Notes: generated by a model from the letters alone, not told the origin. A stretch of 64,000 bases of DNA from Massilia sp. 9I (GCF_902506415.1 NZ_LR733275.1:3939856-4003855), one strand, 5' to 3'. Shown: positions 34,896-45,968, counted from the first letter of the stretch. Numbers and translations are program-made.

Positions 34896-35458
34896 CCGAA
34901 GCGGCGCGTCAGCGCCTCCGCCGACAGCCGTTCCACGTTCACGCGGCGCTCGCCGATCACCAGCGCCAGCTCCTCGGTATCGTCTTCCAGCCAGGCCATG
35001 ATCGCTTCGACCGAAGCAGGCCGGCCCTCGAGTTCCATGCGCGCCAGCACCTGCGCCACGTCGCGGTCGTCGAGCTGGGCCACGATGTCGCCCGCCTGCA
35101 GGATCAGCGCGCCGGCGTCGGTCATGAACACCCCTTCCACCTGGTCCAGCGCCTGCCCGGTCTGCAGCACGAAGCCCTGCGCCGGATCGGTGCGGGCGAT
35201 GTAGGGCGTCGCTTCCAGGTTCACGTACACGCGCTGCGGACCGTTCTGGAAGAACCAGCGGCCCTTGTCGTCCTGCGCGTAATTGCGGTTGATGAAGCCG
35301 ACCAGCGCTGCATTCGCGAGCTTGTCGCCGGGGGCGTTGGCGCGCTGGGCCGCCTCGTCGCGCATGCGCCAGTTGCCGCGTGCATCCAGGGCCAGCCAGC
35401 CGTAGCAGTGCGGTACGTTCGGCCACTTGGCCATTGCCTGTTTTACGATGTCGTCCAT
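34871..35458 (-). CDS. Conserved betaproteobacterial protein of unknown function
   Basis: The 195-residue protein starts MDDIVKQAMAKWPNVPHCYGWLALDARGNWRMRDE. It contains FINRNYAQDDKGRWFFQNGPQRVYVNLEATPYI, a stretch I associate with a conserved betaproteobacterial family (sometimes labelled DUF2946 in annotations, a label I cannot verify). No signal peptide, membrane segment or catalytic motif is evident. It lies four bases from the YheT-type hydrolase gene on the same strand and is likely co-transcribed. Its last 25 bases overlap the end of the M48 gene on the other strand. Confidence 0.75.
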   Translation of the reverse strand: MDDIVKQAMAKWPNVPHCYGWLALDARGNWRMRDEAAQRANAPGDKLANAALVGFINRNYAQDDKGRWFFQNGPQRVYVNLEATPYIARTDPAQGFVLQTGQALDQVEGVFMTDAGALILQAGDIVAQLDDRDVAQVLARMELEGRPASVEAIMAWLEDDTEELALVIGERRVNVERLSAEALTRRFGYVQTPGT

Positions 35459-35462
35459 AGTC

Positions 35463-36449
35463 TCAAGCTTCGCATGGTTGGTGCGCGCCGGGCGCGCGGC
35501 TTGCGGAAGAAAGCGCACCGTCGAAGAAGTGCAGGATGCGCCGCGGCAGCCAGTCAATGCGCCCGGGGAAGGGCCCCACGGCGAAGCCGACGTGGCCACC
35601 TTCCTCAGGATACTCCAGCGTCACCGCCTGCGAGGCGGACTGGGGCAAATGCTGCCCCGGCAGGAAGGGATCGTTGCGGGCATTCAGGACCAGGGTCGGC
35701 ACCGTGATCTCGTGCAGCACGTGGCGGGCGCTGGCGCGGTGCCAGTAGTCGTCGGTGTCCTTGTAGCCGTGCAGCGGCGCGGTCACCACGTTGTCGAACG
35801 CGTAGAGGTCGCGTGCGCGGAGCAAAGTGGCGCGGTCGAACAGGCCGGGATAGCGTTCCAGCTTGGCCAGCGCCTTGGGCTTCAGGGTCTGCAGGAACAT
35901 GCGGGTGTACAGCAGGTTCAGGCCGGAGGAGAGCGCTTCGCCGCCGCGCGCCAGGTCGAGCGGGGCGGAGATCGCGCAGGCGGCCTGCACGAACTCGGCG
36001 CCGTGGCCCGATTCTCCCAGCCAGCGCAGCAGCGCATTTCCACCCAGCGAGACGCCCGCCACTAGCAGGGCACCAGGCGCACGCGCATGCAGCTTGCGCA
36101 CGATCCAGTCGACTTCCCCCGCATCGCCGGAGTGATAAAAGCGCGGCATCAAGTTGGCTTCGCCGGAACAGCCGCGGAAATGCGGCACCGCGCCGGACCA
36201 GCCGCGCTCGCGCAGCGCCGCCATCAGCGAGCGCGCGTAATGGCTGTCGGAGGAGCCTTCCAGGCCGTGGAACAGCACGACCAGCGGCTTGCCCGGCTGG
36301 CCGTCGACGAAATCGACATCGATGAAGTCGCCATCCTCGCTGGTCCAGCGCTCGCGCCGGTAGGCGACGGGCGGCTTAGGGATGCAGATCGCCGGATAGA
36401 TGGTCTGGAGGTGGCCGCCAGGCAGCCACGCGGGCGCACGGTAGTGCAT
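35463..36449 (-). CDS. Alpha/beta hydrolase, YheT family
   Basis: The 328-residue protein starts MHYRAPAWLPGGHLQTIYPA, the YheT signature N-terminus. HGLEGSSDSHYARSL follows near 60, the nucleophile elbow is VAGVSLGGNALLRW near 135, Asp is in NARNDPFLPG and His in EEGGHVGFA. Members act on esters or lipids; the natural substrate is unknown. It sits in a minus-strand run with the zinc protein upstream (33 bases) and the preceding conserved gene downstream (four bases). Confidence 0.87.
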   Translation of the reverse strand: MHYRAPAWLPGGHLQTIYPAICIPKPPVAYRRERWTSEDGDFIDVDFVDGQPGKPLVVLFHGLEGSSDSHYARSLMAALRERGWSGAVPHFRGCSGEANLMPRFYHSGDAGEVDWIVRKLHARAPGALLVAGVSLGGNALLRWLGESGHGAEFVQAACAISAPLDLARGGEALSSGLNLLYTRMFLQTLKPKALAKLERYPGLFDRATLLRARDLYAFDNVVTAPLHGYKDTDDYWHRASARHVLHEITVPTLVLNARNDPFLPGQHLPQSASQAVTLEYPEEGGHVGFAVGPFPGRIDWLPRRILHFFDGALSSASRAPGAHQPCEA

Positions 36450-36482
36450 CTGGATGGGTGCGGCGGGTGCCGCACCGGAAAA

Positions 36483-36677
36483 TCAGTGGTGCTTGAGCTC
36501 GACGCCAGGGGCCAGGCGGTACTGGGTGCCGCAGTACGGGCATTTGGCATCGCCGTGGTGGTCGAAATCGAGGAAGACGCGCGGGTGCGAGGACCACAGC
36601 GGCATTGCCGGATTCGGGCAGTGCGCCGGCAGGTCTTTGGCCTCGAGTTCCACCACGGGCATCGTGTTTTGAGTCAT
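36483..36677 (-). CDS. Small zinc-finger domain protein (zf-CHCC type)
   Basis: The 64-residue protein contains HCPNP...SSHPRVFLDFDHHGDAKCPYCGTQYRLAPG, with Cys, His and the C-x-x-C pair of the CHCC zinc domain found in NDUFS6-like proteins. It ends in ELKHH. Bacterial members are conserved but poorly characterised; an electron-transport link is family inference. It is the first gene of the minus-strand run that includes the YheT hydrolase. Confidence 0.82.
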   Translation of the reverse strand: MTQNTMPVVELEAKDLPAHCPNPAMPLWSSHPRVFLDFDHHGDAKCPYCGTQYRLAPGVELKHH

Positions 36678-36911
36678 TTAATTTTCTCCGTCAAGGACAA
36701 TTTTGGCAAAAACACGATTCTACCGGATTCACCCGGCATACCGAAATGATCGGTAGAATGCAAGCTGAGTAATAAATTGACCATAATCGAGCCCGGGACG
36801 CCCTGCAGTACCTCACTGCCAGCCCGGCGCCGCACTGTAGATGCGCTTCATGTCCGACTGTTTCGATCCCTTTGCCGCACCCGCCCAGCATGGCCGTTGC
36901 AGGATAACCAC

Positions 36912-37679
36912 ATGAACCCGGCCGCGCCGCCGGGCCAGAAATACGCTAGCGCTACCCCGATGGAATCTGCCGAAGCCCACGACCCCGCTGCCTGGCGCGA
37001 AGGCTTCAAGACCGGCCTGCCGACCCTGTTCGGTATCGGCGCCTGGGGACTGGTGGTCGGCATCGCCATGGTCAAGACGGGCCTCACGGTATGGCAGGCG
37101 GTCGGCATGACCCTGCTGGTCTTCGCCGGCTCCGCCCAACTCGCTTCGCTTCCCCTGATCGCCGCGGCCGCGCCGATCTGGGTCATCTTCGCCACCGCAC
37201 TGGTCGTCAACCTGCGCTTCGTGATCTTCTCGGCACTGCTGGGGCCGCACTTCGCCCACCTGCCCTGGAAGCAGCGCTTCCTGCTCGGCTATATTTCCGG
37301 CGACTTGACCGTCGCCATGTTCCTGCAGCGTTATCCAAGCGCCGAGCGCGTCGCCGGCAAGCTGTCCTACCTGAAGGGCCTGATGTACCCGAACTGGTTT
37401 GCCTGGCAGATCGGTTCGCTCGTCGGCATCTTCCTGGGCAGCGCGATCCCGACCGAATGGGGACTGGGTTTCGCCGGCACCCTGGCCATCCTGTGCATCA
37501 CCGTCCCGCTGATCATCAACAATGCCGCCCTGTGCGGCGTGGTGGTCGCGGGCGCGATTTCCGTGCTGGCTTACGGGCTGCCGTACAAGCTCGGTCTGCT
37601 GCTTGCCGTCGTGGTGGGTATGGTCACTTCGATGTTTGTCGAAGAGTCCCTGGCAAAACGAAAGGCGAACAATGTCTGA
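36912..37679 (+). CDS. azlC: AzlC family branched-chain amino acid exporter, large subunit
   Basis: The 255-residue inner-membrane protein has about five to seven hydrophobic segments. Family motifs include REGFKTGLPTLFGIGAWGLVVGIAM near 30-50 and VVNLRFVIFSALLGPHF near 100. With AzlD it exports branched-chain amino acids. ATG 36912 follows AGGA by seven bases; the frame is open further upstream without a better start. Stop overlaps azlD by eight bases (ATGTCTGA). Upstream TAGAAT (36754-36759) could be the -10. Confidence 0.9.
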   Translation: MNPAAPPGQKYASATPMESAEAHDPAAWREGFKTGLPTLFGIGAWGLVVGIAMVKTGLTVWQAVGMTLLVFAGSAQLASLPLIAAAAPIWVIFATALVVNLRFVIFSALLGPHFAHLPWKQRFLLGYISGDLTVAMFLQRYPSAERVAGKLSYLKGLMYPNWFAWQIGSLVGIFLGSAIPTEWGLGFAGTLAILCITVPLIINNAALCGVVVAGAISVLAYGLPYKLGLLLAVVVGMVTSMFVEESLAKRKANNV

Positions 37680-38007
37680 CTGGGAAATCTGGGCGGTCAT
37701 CGCCGTGCTGTGCGTGGCCACCGCCGCCACCCGCAGCTCCTTCTGGCTGATCGGCCACCGCGTCAGCATTCCGCCGCGCGTGCAGGAAATGCTGCGCTAC
37801 GCGCCGGCCTGCGCGCTGGCGGCCATCATCGGGCCGGATTTGCTGGTCGGTTCGGAAGGTCAGGTGCAACTGACCATCGCCAATCCGAAGCTCCTGGCGG
37901 GCATCGCCGCGCTGGCGTTTTACCTGTGGCGCCGCAGCATGCTGATGACCATTATTTTCGGCATGGTGGTATTCACACTGTTGCGCGTGTTACACGTTTT
38001 TCCATAA
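37672..38007 (+). CDS. azlD: AzlD family branched-chain amino acid transport protein, small subunit
   Basis: The 111-residue protein starts MSDWEIWAVIAVLCVATAATRSSFWLIG, and has three to four membrane segments (among them ACALAAIIGPDLLV and LAGIAALAFYLWRRSMLMTIIFGMVVF). AzlD pairs with AzlC for export of branched-chain amino acids. Overlap with azlC ensures coupling. It is followed 51 bases later by pgk. Confidence 0.88.
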   Translation: MSDWEIWAVIAVLCVATAATRSSFWLIGHRVSIPPRVQEMLRYAPACALAAIIGPDLLVGSEGQVQLTIANPKLLAGIAALAFYLWRRSMLMTIIFGMVVFTLLRVLHVFP

Positions 38008-38058
38008 GCGCCCTAATGTACAATGACGTTTTTTCACTATTTCATTGTTGACTAGCCA

Positions 38059-39264
<1,206 letters not shown>

Positions 39265-39275
39265 ATGACAGTACC

Positions 39276-39306
39276 AGCGCAGCCCCGGGGCTGCGCTTCT
39301 CTTTTC
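39276..39306 (+). terminator. Hairpin between pgk and pyk
   Basis: AGCGCAGCCCC / GGGGCTGCGCT is an eleven-base perfect inverted repeat followed by TCTCTTTTC. It could be an intrinsic terminator with partial read-through or an mRNA processing barrier, allowing different levels of Pgk and Pyk. Confidence 0.65.
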
Positions 39307-39327
39307 AGAATCTAGGAAAGCCAACCC

Positions 39328-40806
39328 ATGCAAGCTGCGCGCCCTCTGTACAACGCCACCAAGATCGTTGCCACCATCGGTCCGGCATCGACCGACTTCG
39401 ACATCCTCGTCAAAATGATCAAGGCCGGCGTCGACGTCGTGCGCCTGAACTTCTCGCACGGTAAGGCACAGGATCACATCGACCGCGCCACCCTGGTGCG
39501 CCGCGCCGCCGCCGAATGCGGCGTCGAAGTGGCGATCATGGCCGACATGCAGGGTCCGAAGATCCGCGTCGGCAAGTTCGAAGAGGGCAAGATTTTTCTG
39601 AACAACGGCGACAAGTTCATCCTGGACGCGCGCTGGGGCGAGAACGGCGAGCTGGGCAACCAGGAACGCGTCGGCCTCGACTACAAGGCACTGCCGCGCG
39701 ACGTCAGGCCGGGCGACAAGCTGCTGCTGAACGACGGCCTGATCGTGCTGATCGTCGACAAGGTCGTGGGCCAGGAAATCTGCACCACCGTCAAGGTCGG
39801 CGGCGAGCTGTCGAACAACAAGGGCATCAACCGCCAGGGCGGCGGCCTGACCGCGCCGGCCCTGACCTCGAAGGACATGGAAGACATCAAGACCGCGATG
39901 AGCTTCCAGGCCGACTACCTGGCGATCTCCTTCCCGAAAAATGCCACCGACATGGAAATGGCGCGCCAGCTGGCCAACATCGCCGGCGAAGCCTACGGCC
40001 ACAAGCCGATGATGATCGCCAAGATCGAGCGCGCCGAAGCCATCCCCGTGCTGCAGGAAATCCTCGATGCGTCGGACGGCATCATGGTCGCCCGCGGCGA
40101 CCTGGCGGTCGAGGTGGGCAACGCGGCGGTGCCGGCGCTGCAGAAGCGCATGATCAAGATGGCGCGTGCCTCGAACAAGCTGGCGATCACCGCAACCCAG
40201 ATGATGGAGTCGATGATCGTCAACGCCGTGCCGACCCGCGCTGAAGTGTCGGACGTGGCGAACGCCGTGTTGGACGGTACCGACGCCGTGATGACCTCAG
40301 CCGAAACCGCATCGGGCAAGTACCCGGTCGAAACCGTCGAGATGATGGCCGCGATCTGCCTCGAGGCAGAACAATCCGAATACAACAAGCAGGACGCAGA
40401 TTTCCTGAATGTCCAGTTCACCCGCATCGACCAGTCGATTGCCTACGGCACCCTGTTCACGGCGCACCACCTGAAGGTGAAGGCGATCGTGGCGCTGACC
40501 GAATCGGGCTCGACCGCACTGTGGATGAGCCGCCACTCGATCGACACCCCGATCTTCGCCCTGACCCCGCTGCAGACGACGCAGCGCAAGGCGTCGCTGT
40601 ACCGGAACGTGCGAGCATTCCACCTCCTGCAGGAAGGTGGCAGCCACGCGGTGCTGCGCCGGGCCGAAGAAGTCCTGATCAACGAAGGCATGGTGCGCAA
40701 GGGCGACATGATCGTGGTCACCTGGGGCTCGCCGATGGGCCAGGCCGGCGGCACCAATGCGCTCAAGATCGTGCGCGTGGGCGAGCTGGACGAAATAGTT
40801 TCTTAA
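39328..40806 (+). CDS. pyk: Pyruvate kinase
   Basis: The 492-residue enzyme starts MQAARPLYNATKIVATIGPASTD. It shows VVRLNFSHGKAQDH near 38, the IAKIERAEAIPVLQEILDASDGIMVARGDLAVEVG signature near 230-265 with the catalytic lysine, TQMMESMI and a C-terminal allosteric-type domain (about 355-490). It makes pyruvate and ATP from phosphoenolpyruvate. AGGAAAGCCAACCC precedes the ATG. fba follows after 19 bases. Confidence 0.97.
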   Translation: MQAARPLYNATKIVATIGPASTDFDILVKMIKAGVDVVRLNFSHGKAQDHIDRATLVRRAAAECGVEVAIMADMQGPKIRVGKFEEGKIFLNNGDKFILDARWGENGELGNQERVGLDYKALPRDVRPGDKLLLNDGLIVLIVDKVVGQEICTTVKVGGELSNNKGINRQGGGLTAPALTSKDMEDIKTAMSFQADYLAISFPKNATDMEMARQLANIAGEAYGHKPMMIAKIERAEAIPVLQEILDASDGIMVARGDLAVEVGNAAVPALQKRMIKMARASNKLAITATQMMESMIVNAVPTRAEVSDVANAVLDGTDAVMTSAETASGKYPVETVEMMAAICLEAEQSEYNKQDADFLNVQFTRIDQSIAYGTLFTAHHLKVKAIVALTESGSTALWMSRHSIDTPIFALTPLQTTQRKASLYRNVRAFHLLQEGGSHAVLRRAEEVLINEGMVRKGDMIVVTWGSPMGQAGGTNALKIVRVGELDEIVS

Positions 40807-40825
40807 TTGTTTGGAGTAATCAACC

Positions 40826-41890
40826 ATGGCACTCGTATCGCTGCGCCAACTGCTGGACCATGCCGCCGAAAACGGCTACGGCTTGCCGGCATTTAACGTC
40901 AACAACCTGGAACAGGTGCAGGCCATCATGGCCGCCGCCGACGCGGTCAACGCGCCGGTGATCATGCAAGCCTCGGCCGGCGCCCGCAAGTACGCAGGCG
41001 AAGCTTTCCTGCGTCACCTGATCGACGCCGCCGTCGAAGCCTACCCGCACATCCCGGTCGTCATGCACCAGGACCACGGCCAGTCGCCGGCGGTCTGCAT
41101 GGCCGCGATCCGTTCGGGCTTCAGCTCGGTGATGATGGACGGTTCGCTGGAAGCCGACGGCAAGTCGGTCGCTTCGTATGAATACAACGTCGAAGTGTCG
41201 CGCGAAGTCGTCAAGTTCGCGCACTCGATCGGCGTGACGGTGGAAGCCGAACTGGGCGTGCTCGGTTCGCTGGAAACCATGAAGGGCGACAAGGAAGACG
41301 GCCACGGCGCCGACGGCACCATGACCCGCGAGCAGCTGCTGACCGACGTCGCGCAAGCCGCCGACTTCGTCGCCAAAACCCAGTGCGACGCGCTGGCGAT
41401 CGCGATCGGCACCTCGCACGGCGCCTACAAGTTCACCCGCAAGCCGACCGGCGACATCCTGGCGATCGACCGCATCAAGGAAATCCACGCCCGCATCCCG
41501 AACACCCACCTGGTGATGCACGGCTCCTCGTCGGTGCCGCAGGAACTGCTGGCCATCATCCGCGAATTCGGCGGCGACATGAAAGAGACTTACGGCGTGC
41601 CGGTCGAAGAGATCCAGGAAGGCATCAAGCACGGCGTCCGCAAGATCAACATCGACACCGACATCCGTCTGGCCATGACCGCTGCGATCCGCAAGTACAT
41701 GTTCCAGAACCCGTCGAAGTTCGACCCGCGCGACTACCTGAAGCCGGCCCGCGAAGCCGCGATGGAAGTCTGCAAGGCGCGCTTCCTGTCCTTCGGCTGC
41801 GAAGGGCAGGCCGCCAAGATCAAGCCGGTGCCGCTGGAGAAGATGGCCGAGCGCTACAAGGCGGGTGAGCTGGCGCAGATCGTGCAGTAA
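40826..41890 (+). CDS. fba: Class II fructose-bisphosphate aldolase
   Basis: The 354-residue class II (zinc) aldolase starts [27 protein letters not shown]. The zinc motif [13 protein letters not shown] is near residues 76-88, further ligands in VEAELGVLG and GTSHGAYKF, and the catalytic loop at [14 protein letters not shown] near 230. It cleaves fructose-1,6-bisphosphate in glycolysis and works in reverse for gluconeogenesis. TTGGAGTAATCAACC precedes the ATG. A non-coding repeat module follows the gene. Confidence 0.97.
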   Translation: MALVSLRQLLDHAAENGYGLPAFNVNNLEQVQAIMAAADAVNAPVIMQASAGARKYAGEAFLRHLIDAAVEAYPHIPVVMHQDHGQSPAVCMAAIRSGFSSVMMDGSLEADGKSVASYEYNVEVSREVVKFAHSIGVTVEAELGVLGSLETMKGDKEDGHGADGTMTREQLLTDVAQAADFVAKTQCDALAIAIGTSHGAYKFTRKPTGDILAIDRIKEIHARIPNTHLVMHGSSSVPQELLAIIREFGGDMKETYGVPVEEIQEGIKHGVRKINIDTDIRLAMTAAIRKYMFQNPSKFDPRDYLKPAREAAMEVCKARFLSFGCEGQAAKIKPVPLEKMAERYKAGELAQIVQ

Positions 41891-41954
41891 TGAAGTCTTG
41901 ATGCATGGCTGCGCAGCAGGATTCGCGCAGCCGGCATTACCTCAGCTTTTACCA

Positions 41955-42135
41955 AGGTCATCCCGGCGTAGGCCGGGATCCAATTTTGCCCGCACACCAC
42001 TACGTTTGAACTCGCCATAACGCAGCGAAACTTGGCACCGGCCTGCGCCAGTGCGACGGTTCTGGGTGTCGTAGCAAGTGCATTCGAAGTCGGTGGTCAC
42101 ACTAAATTGGGCTCCCGCCTTCGCGGGAGCGACGG
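41955..42135. repeat. Non-coding repeat module with hairpin ends after fba
   Basis: The left hairpin is ATCCCGGC-GTAG-GCCGGGAT (41960-41979). The right hairpin is GCTCCCGC-CTTC-GCGGGAGC (42111-42130). Between them lie short inverted CCAATTT / AAATTGG sequences, and about 120 bases with no gene. This kind of GTCATCCCGGC.../...GCGGGAGCGAC module is a familiar dispersed repeat in proteobacterial genomes, which I recall rather than have checked. The first hairpin could also terminate the fba transcript. Confidence 0.65.
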
Positions 42136-42255
42136 AGCTTACTGCGGTGGTCTTCGCGGAATTGACGTAAAATTACGCACCGGCCCAGGCCACCCCCCAG
42201 CCCTGATCCACTCGACCGGCCCCGAATCCGGTCCCGTTTCCCTGATATCCCATCT

Positions 42256-43152
42256 ATGAACAGCCTCTACAAATCCACCATCAAGTCCCTGCCATTGCTC
42301 GGTCACGGCAAGGTGCGCGACAACTACGCTGTCGGCGACGACAAGATCCTGATCGTCACCACCGACCGCCTGTCGGCCTTCGACGTGGTCATGAACGAAC
42401 CGATCCCCGGCAAGGGCATGGTGCTGAACCAGATGAGCGACTTCTGGTTCGAGAAGCTCGGCCACATCGTGCCGAACCACCTGACCGGCGTGGCGCCGGA
42501 ATCGGTCGTTGCGCCGGATGAAGTAGAGCAGGTGCGCGGCCGCGCCGTCGTCGCCAAGCGCCTGAAGCCGATCCTGGTCGAAGCCGTCGTGCGCGGCTAC
42601 ATCATCGGTTCGGGCTGGAAGGATTATCAGGAAGGCGGCGCCATCTGCGGCATCCAACTGCCGGCAGGCCTGCGCCAGGCGGACAAGCTGCCGCAGCCGC
42701 TGTTCACCCCGGCCGCGAAAGCCGACATCGGCGAACACGACGAGAACATCTCGTTCGAAGAGATGGAGCAGCGCATCGGCAAGGAACTCGCCGCCAAGAT
42801 GCGCGACATCAGCATCCAGCTCTACACCGCCGCCGCTGAATACGCCGCGACGCGCGGCATCATCATCGCCGACACCAAGTTCGAGTTCGGCCTGGACGAC
42901 AATGGCGTGCTGCACCTGATGGACGAAGTACTCACCGCCGATTCCTCGCGCTTCTGGCCGGCCGATTCGTACGCGCCGGGCATGTCGCCGCCTTCTTTTG
43001 ATAAGCAGTTCGTGCGCGACTACCTCGAAACCCTGACCGACTGGGGCAAGACCGCTCCAGCCCCGGCCCTGCCGCAGGAAGTGATCGAGAAAACCCAGGC
43101 CAAGTATTTCGAAGCCATCGAACGCCTCACCGGCGAAAAGCTGAAGGCCTAA
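42256..43152 (+). CDS. purC: Phosphoribosylaminoimidazole-succinocarboxamide synthase
   Basis: The 298-residue SAICAR synthetase starts [43 protein letters not shown]. It has [22 protein letters not shown] near 96 and [33 protein letters not shown] near 197-230, the ATP and substrate loops. It adds aspartate in purine synthesis. It is longer than the enterobacterial type, as usual for betaproteobacteria. It is followed by purE after four bases. Confidence 0.97.
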   Translation: MNSLYKSTIKSLPLLGHGKVRDNYAVGDDKILIVTTDRLSAFDVVMNEPIPGKGMVLNQMSDFWFEKLGHIVPNHLTGVAPESVVAPDEVEQVRGRAVVAKRLKPILVEAVVRGYIIGSGWKDYQEGGAICGIQLPAGLRQADKLPQPLFTPAAKADIGEHDENISFEEMEQRIGKELAAKMRDISIQLYTAAAEYAATRGIIIADTKFEFGLDDNGVLHLMDEVLTADSSRFWPADSYAPGMSPPSFDKQFVRDYLETLTDWGKTAPAPALPQEVIEKTQAKYFEAIERLTGEKLKA

Positions 43153-43156
43153 GCAG

Positions 43157-43654
43157 ATGACCGAGCAAGCAAAACCTCTGGTTGGCGTCATCATGGGCTC
43201 GTCCTCGGACTGGGACGTGATGAAAAATGCCGTGGACATCCTCAAGCAGTTCGGCGTGCCTTTCGAAGCGCAGGTGATTTCGGCGCACCGCATGCCGGAC
43301 GAGATGTTCACTTACGCCGAAACCGCCCGTAGCCGCGGCCTGCGCGCGATCATTGCCGGGGCAGGGGGCGCCGCCCACCTGCCGGGCATGGTGGCCGCCA
43401 AGACCATCGTGCCGGTGCTGGGCGTGCCGGTGCCGTCGAAGTACCTGCGCGGCGAAGACTCGCTGCTGTCGATCGTGCAGATGCCGAAGGGCGTGCCGGT
43501 GTCGACCTTCGCCATCGGCGAAGCCGGCGCCGCCAACGCGGCCCTGACCGCCGTGGCGATCCTGGCTGCCACGGACGATGCGCTGGCCGAGAAGCTGCAA
43601 GCCTTCCGCCTCGAGCAGACCGCGGCCGCCCAGGCCATGACCCTTCCAGTTTGA
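43157..43654 (+). CDS. purE: N5-carboxyaminoimidazole ribonucleotide mutase
   Basis: The 165-residue protein has [23 protein letters not shown] at the N-terminus, [17 protein letters not shown] near 40-56, and [19 protein letters not shown] near 70, all class I PurE motifs with the active-site histidine. It converts N5-CAIR to CAIR. It works with PurK encoded five bases downstream. Confidence 0.96.
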   Translation: MTEQAKPLVGVIMGSSSDWDVMKNAVDILKQFGVPFEAQVISAHRMPDEMFTYAETARSRGLRAIIAGAGGAAHLPGMVAAKTIVPVLGVPVPSKYLRGEDSLLSIVQMPKGVPVSTFAIGEAGAANAALTAVAILAATDDALAEKLQAFRLEQTAAAQAMTLPV

Positions 43655-43659
43655 TCGAA

Positions 43660-44844
43660 ATGAGTGAATCGTTTCTTCCTACCGCCACTCCTTCCGCCGT
43701 ACTCGGCGTGATGGGCGGCGGTCAGCTCGGCCGCATGTTCGCGCATGCCGCCCAGGCCATGGGCTACCAGGTGGCCGTGCTCGAGCCGAGCAAGGTCAGT
43801 CCAGCGGGCCAGGTCGCCGAGCGCCTGATTTCGAAGGCCTATACCGATCCCGAAGGCCTGGCCGAACTGGCGCAGCAATGCGTCGCCATCACCACCGAAT
43901 TCGAGAACGTCCCCGCCGACAGCATGGCCTGGCTCGGCGAGCGTACGTTTGTCGCACCAAGCGCTTCCTGCGTGTCGATCGCCCAGGATCGCATCGCGGA
44001 GAAACGCTTCTTCGTTGAATGCGCGCCGACGTCCGGCGTGATGCCGGCGCCGCACAAGACCATCGCTTCGCACGCCGACATCGACGCCATCGATGACGAC
44101 CTGCTACCGGGCATCCTGAAGACCGTGCGCATGGGTTACGACGGCAAGGGCCAGGTGCGCGTGCGCACCCGCGAGGACGTGCGCGCCGCCTTCGACGCCA
44201 TGAACGGCGTGACCTGCCTGCTCGAGAAGATGCTGCCGCTGGCCTACGAGGTGTCGGTCCTGACTGCGCGTGGCCATGACGGTGCATCCGTGGTCTACCC
44301 GATCGCCGAGAACGTGCACCGCGACGGCATCCTGTTCACCACCACCGTGCCGGGACCGAACGTGTCCGCCGCCTGCGCCAAACAGGCCCAGGATGCGGCG
44401 CGCGCGATCGTCGCCCAGCTGGGCTACGTGGGCGTGCTGTGCATCGAGTTCTTCGTGCTTGCTGACGGCACCCTGGTGGTCAACGAGATGGCGCCGCGTC
44501 CGCACAACAGCGGCCACTACACCATCGACGCCTGCATCACCAGCCAGTTCGCGCAGCAGGTGCGCGCGATGGCGCGCCTGCCGCTGGGCGAGGTGCGCCA
44601 GCATTCGCCGGCCGTCATGCTCAACATCCTGGGCGATGTCTGGTTCGAGGGCGACAGCGACAACCCCCGCGAACCCGCCTGGGACCGTGTGCTGGCGCTA
44701 CCCGGCGCCAACCTGCACCTGTACGGCAAGGACGATCCGCGCCGTGCGCGCAAGATGGGCCACGTGACCTTCGTTGCGCCGACCCTGGCCGAAGCACAGC
44801 AAAGCCTGCGCGAGGCCTGCGCCATCCTCGGGATTCCGGAGTAA
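43660..44844 (+). CDS. purK: 5-(carboxyamino)imidazole ribonucleotide synthase
   Basis: The 394-residue ATP-grasp protein contains [26 protein letters not shown] at the N-terminus, [15 protein letters not shown] near 152, [20 protein letters not shown], and [24 protein letters not shown] near 280. It carboxylates AIR using bicarbonate and ATP. ATG 43660 was selected; a TTG at 43651 overlaps the purE stop. The Sua5-type gene follows after two bases. Confidence 0.95.
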   Translation: MSESFLPTATPSAVLGVMGGGQLGRMFAHAAQAMGYQVAVLEPSKVSPAGQVAERLISKAYTDPEGLAELAQQCVAITTEFENVPADSMAWLGERTFVAPSASCVSIAQDRIAEKRFFVECAPTSGVMPAPHKTIASHADIDAIDDDLLPGILKTVRMGYDGKGQVRVRTREDVRAAFDAMNGVTCLLEKMLPLAYEVSVLTARGHDGASVVYPIAENVHRDGILFTTTVPGPNVSAACAKQAQDAARAIVAQLGYVGVLCIEFFVLADGTLVVNEMAPRPHNSGHYTIDACITSQFAQQVRAMARLPLGEVRQHSPAVMLNILGDVWFEGDSDNPREPAWDRVLALPGANLHLYGKDDPRRARKMGHVTFVAPTLAEAQQSLREACAILGIPE

Positions 44845-44846
44845 GG

Positions 44847-45878
44847 ATGGAACAGCAGAACTTCGACCAGGCCGCGATTGATGCTGCCGCACGCGCGCTG
44901 GAAACCGGCGCGCTGGTCGCCTTCCCGACCGAGACGGTGTACGGCCTCGGCGCGGATGCCGAGAACCCGGCCGCCGTCGCGGCCATCTACGCCGCCAAGG
45001 GCCGCCCGCAGGACCATCCGGTGATCGTGCACCTGGCGCCGGATGCGCCGCTCGACTACTGGGCCGCCGAGATCCCGGCTGAGGCGCATGCGCTGGCCGA
45101 CGCCTTCTGGCCCGGCCCACTGACGATGATCCTCAAGCGCGCAGCGAACATTCCGGATGCCGTCAGCGGCGGCCAGGACACGGTCGGCCTGCGCTGCCCT
45201 TCGCACCCGGTGGCGATCGCGCTGCTGCGCGCTTTTAAAGGTGGCAAGGGCGGCGTCGCGGCGCCGTCGGCCAACAAGTTCGGCGCGGTCAGCCCGACCC
45301 TGGCCCAGCACGTGCGCGACGAGTTCGGGCAGGACGGCGCGGTTGCCATGGTGCTGGACGGCGGGGCCTCCCAGGTCGGCATCGAATCGACCATCGTCGA
45401 CCTGTCGCGCCTGGCCACGCACGGTCCGGTGCTGCTGCGCCCCGGTCACATCAGTGCCGATGCGATCGCCGCGGTGATCGACCGGGTGCCCAGCGCGCCG
45501 GACGCTGCCGCGCCGCGCGCCTCCGGCACGCTCGAGTCGCATTACGCACCCCATACCCCGGTAGCGATGCAGGACAGCGCCCAGCTGCGCCAAACCCTGT
45601 CCGAACTGGCAGCCGCCGGTCGCAAGGTCGCGCTCATCCATTACTCCGACATGCCGCAGACCCACGCGGCCCTGCGCCTGCCGGCCACCCCGGATGGCTT
45701 CGCCCACGCCCTGTACGCGGCGCTGCGCGCGATGGACGGCCACGGCGCCGACGTGATCCTGGTCGAGGCGCCGCCGCAGGGCGGGGACTGGCTGGGCGTC
45801 AACGACCGCCTGCGCCGCGCCGCCCACGGCTCCACCGGCATCGTCCACGGACTGCTGAACCAGACCCCGCAGGCCTGA
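44847..45878 (+). CDS. L-threonylcarbamoyladenylate synthase (Sua5 type)
   Basis: The 343-residue protein has the YrdC domain: GALVAFPTETVYGLGADA (about 22-39), YAAKGRPQDHPVIVHLA (about 48-64), FWPGPLTMILKR (about 88-99), VGLRCPSHPVA and APSANKFGAVSPT. A C-terminal Sua5 domain follows SHYAPHTPVAM (about 230-343). It forms threonylcarbamoyl-AMP for the t6A modification of tRNAs. The length and SHYAPHTP linker favour Sua5 over TsaC. It is probably transcribed with purK. Confidence 0.92.
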   Translation: MEQQNFDQAAIDAAARALETGALVAFPTETVYGLGADAENPAAVAAIYAAKGRPQDHPVIVHLAPDAPLDYWAAEIPAEAHALADAFWPGPLTMILKRAANIPDAVSGGQDTVGLRCPSHPVAIALLRAFKGGKGGVAAPSANKFGAVSPTLAQHVRDEFGQDGAVAMVLDGGASQVGIESTIVDLSRLATHGPVLLRPGHISADAIAAVIDRVPSAPDAAAPRASGTLESHYAPHTPVAMQDSAQLRQTLSELAAAGRKVALIHYSDMPQTHAALRLPATPDGFAHALYAALRAMDGHGADVILVEAPPQGGDWLGVNDRLRRAAHGSTGIVHGLLNQTPQA

Positions 45879-45891
45879 TGGCCTCGTCAGA

Positions 45892-45920
45892 AAGAACGCC
45901 CGTACGTACGGGCGCTCTTC
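45892..45920 (+). terminator. Possible terminator after the Sua5-type gene
   Basis: GCCCGTAC-GTACGGGC (45898-45913) is a perfect 16-base palindrome, extended to AGAACGCCC...GGGCGCTCT. It is followed by CTTC and then A-rich sequence, so the U-tract is poor and function as a terminator is uncertain. Confidence 0.5.
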
Positions 45921-45968
45921 AAAACCACACCCTTCAAAAAGCGCTTCGTGCTCATCCGCGGGCGGGGC

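Noticed and set aside
33296-35707. An 803-codon plus-strand frame overlapping the M48 protease in another phase
   Set aside because: The M48 frame has HEIGH and the third zinc ligand; the alternative frame is arginine/alanine-rich and crosses into genes of the other strand.
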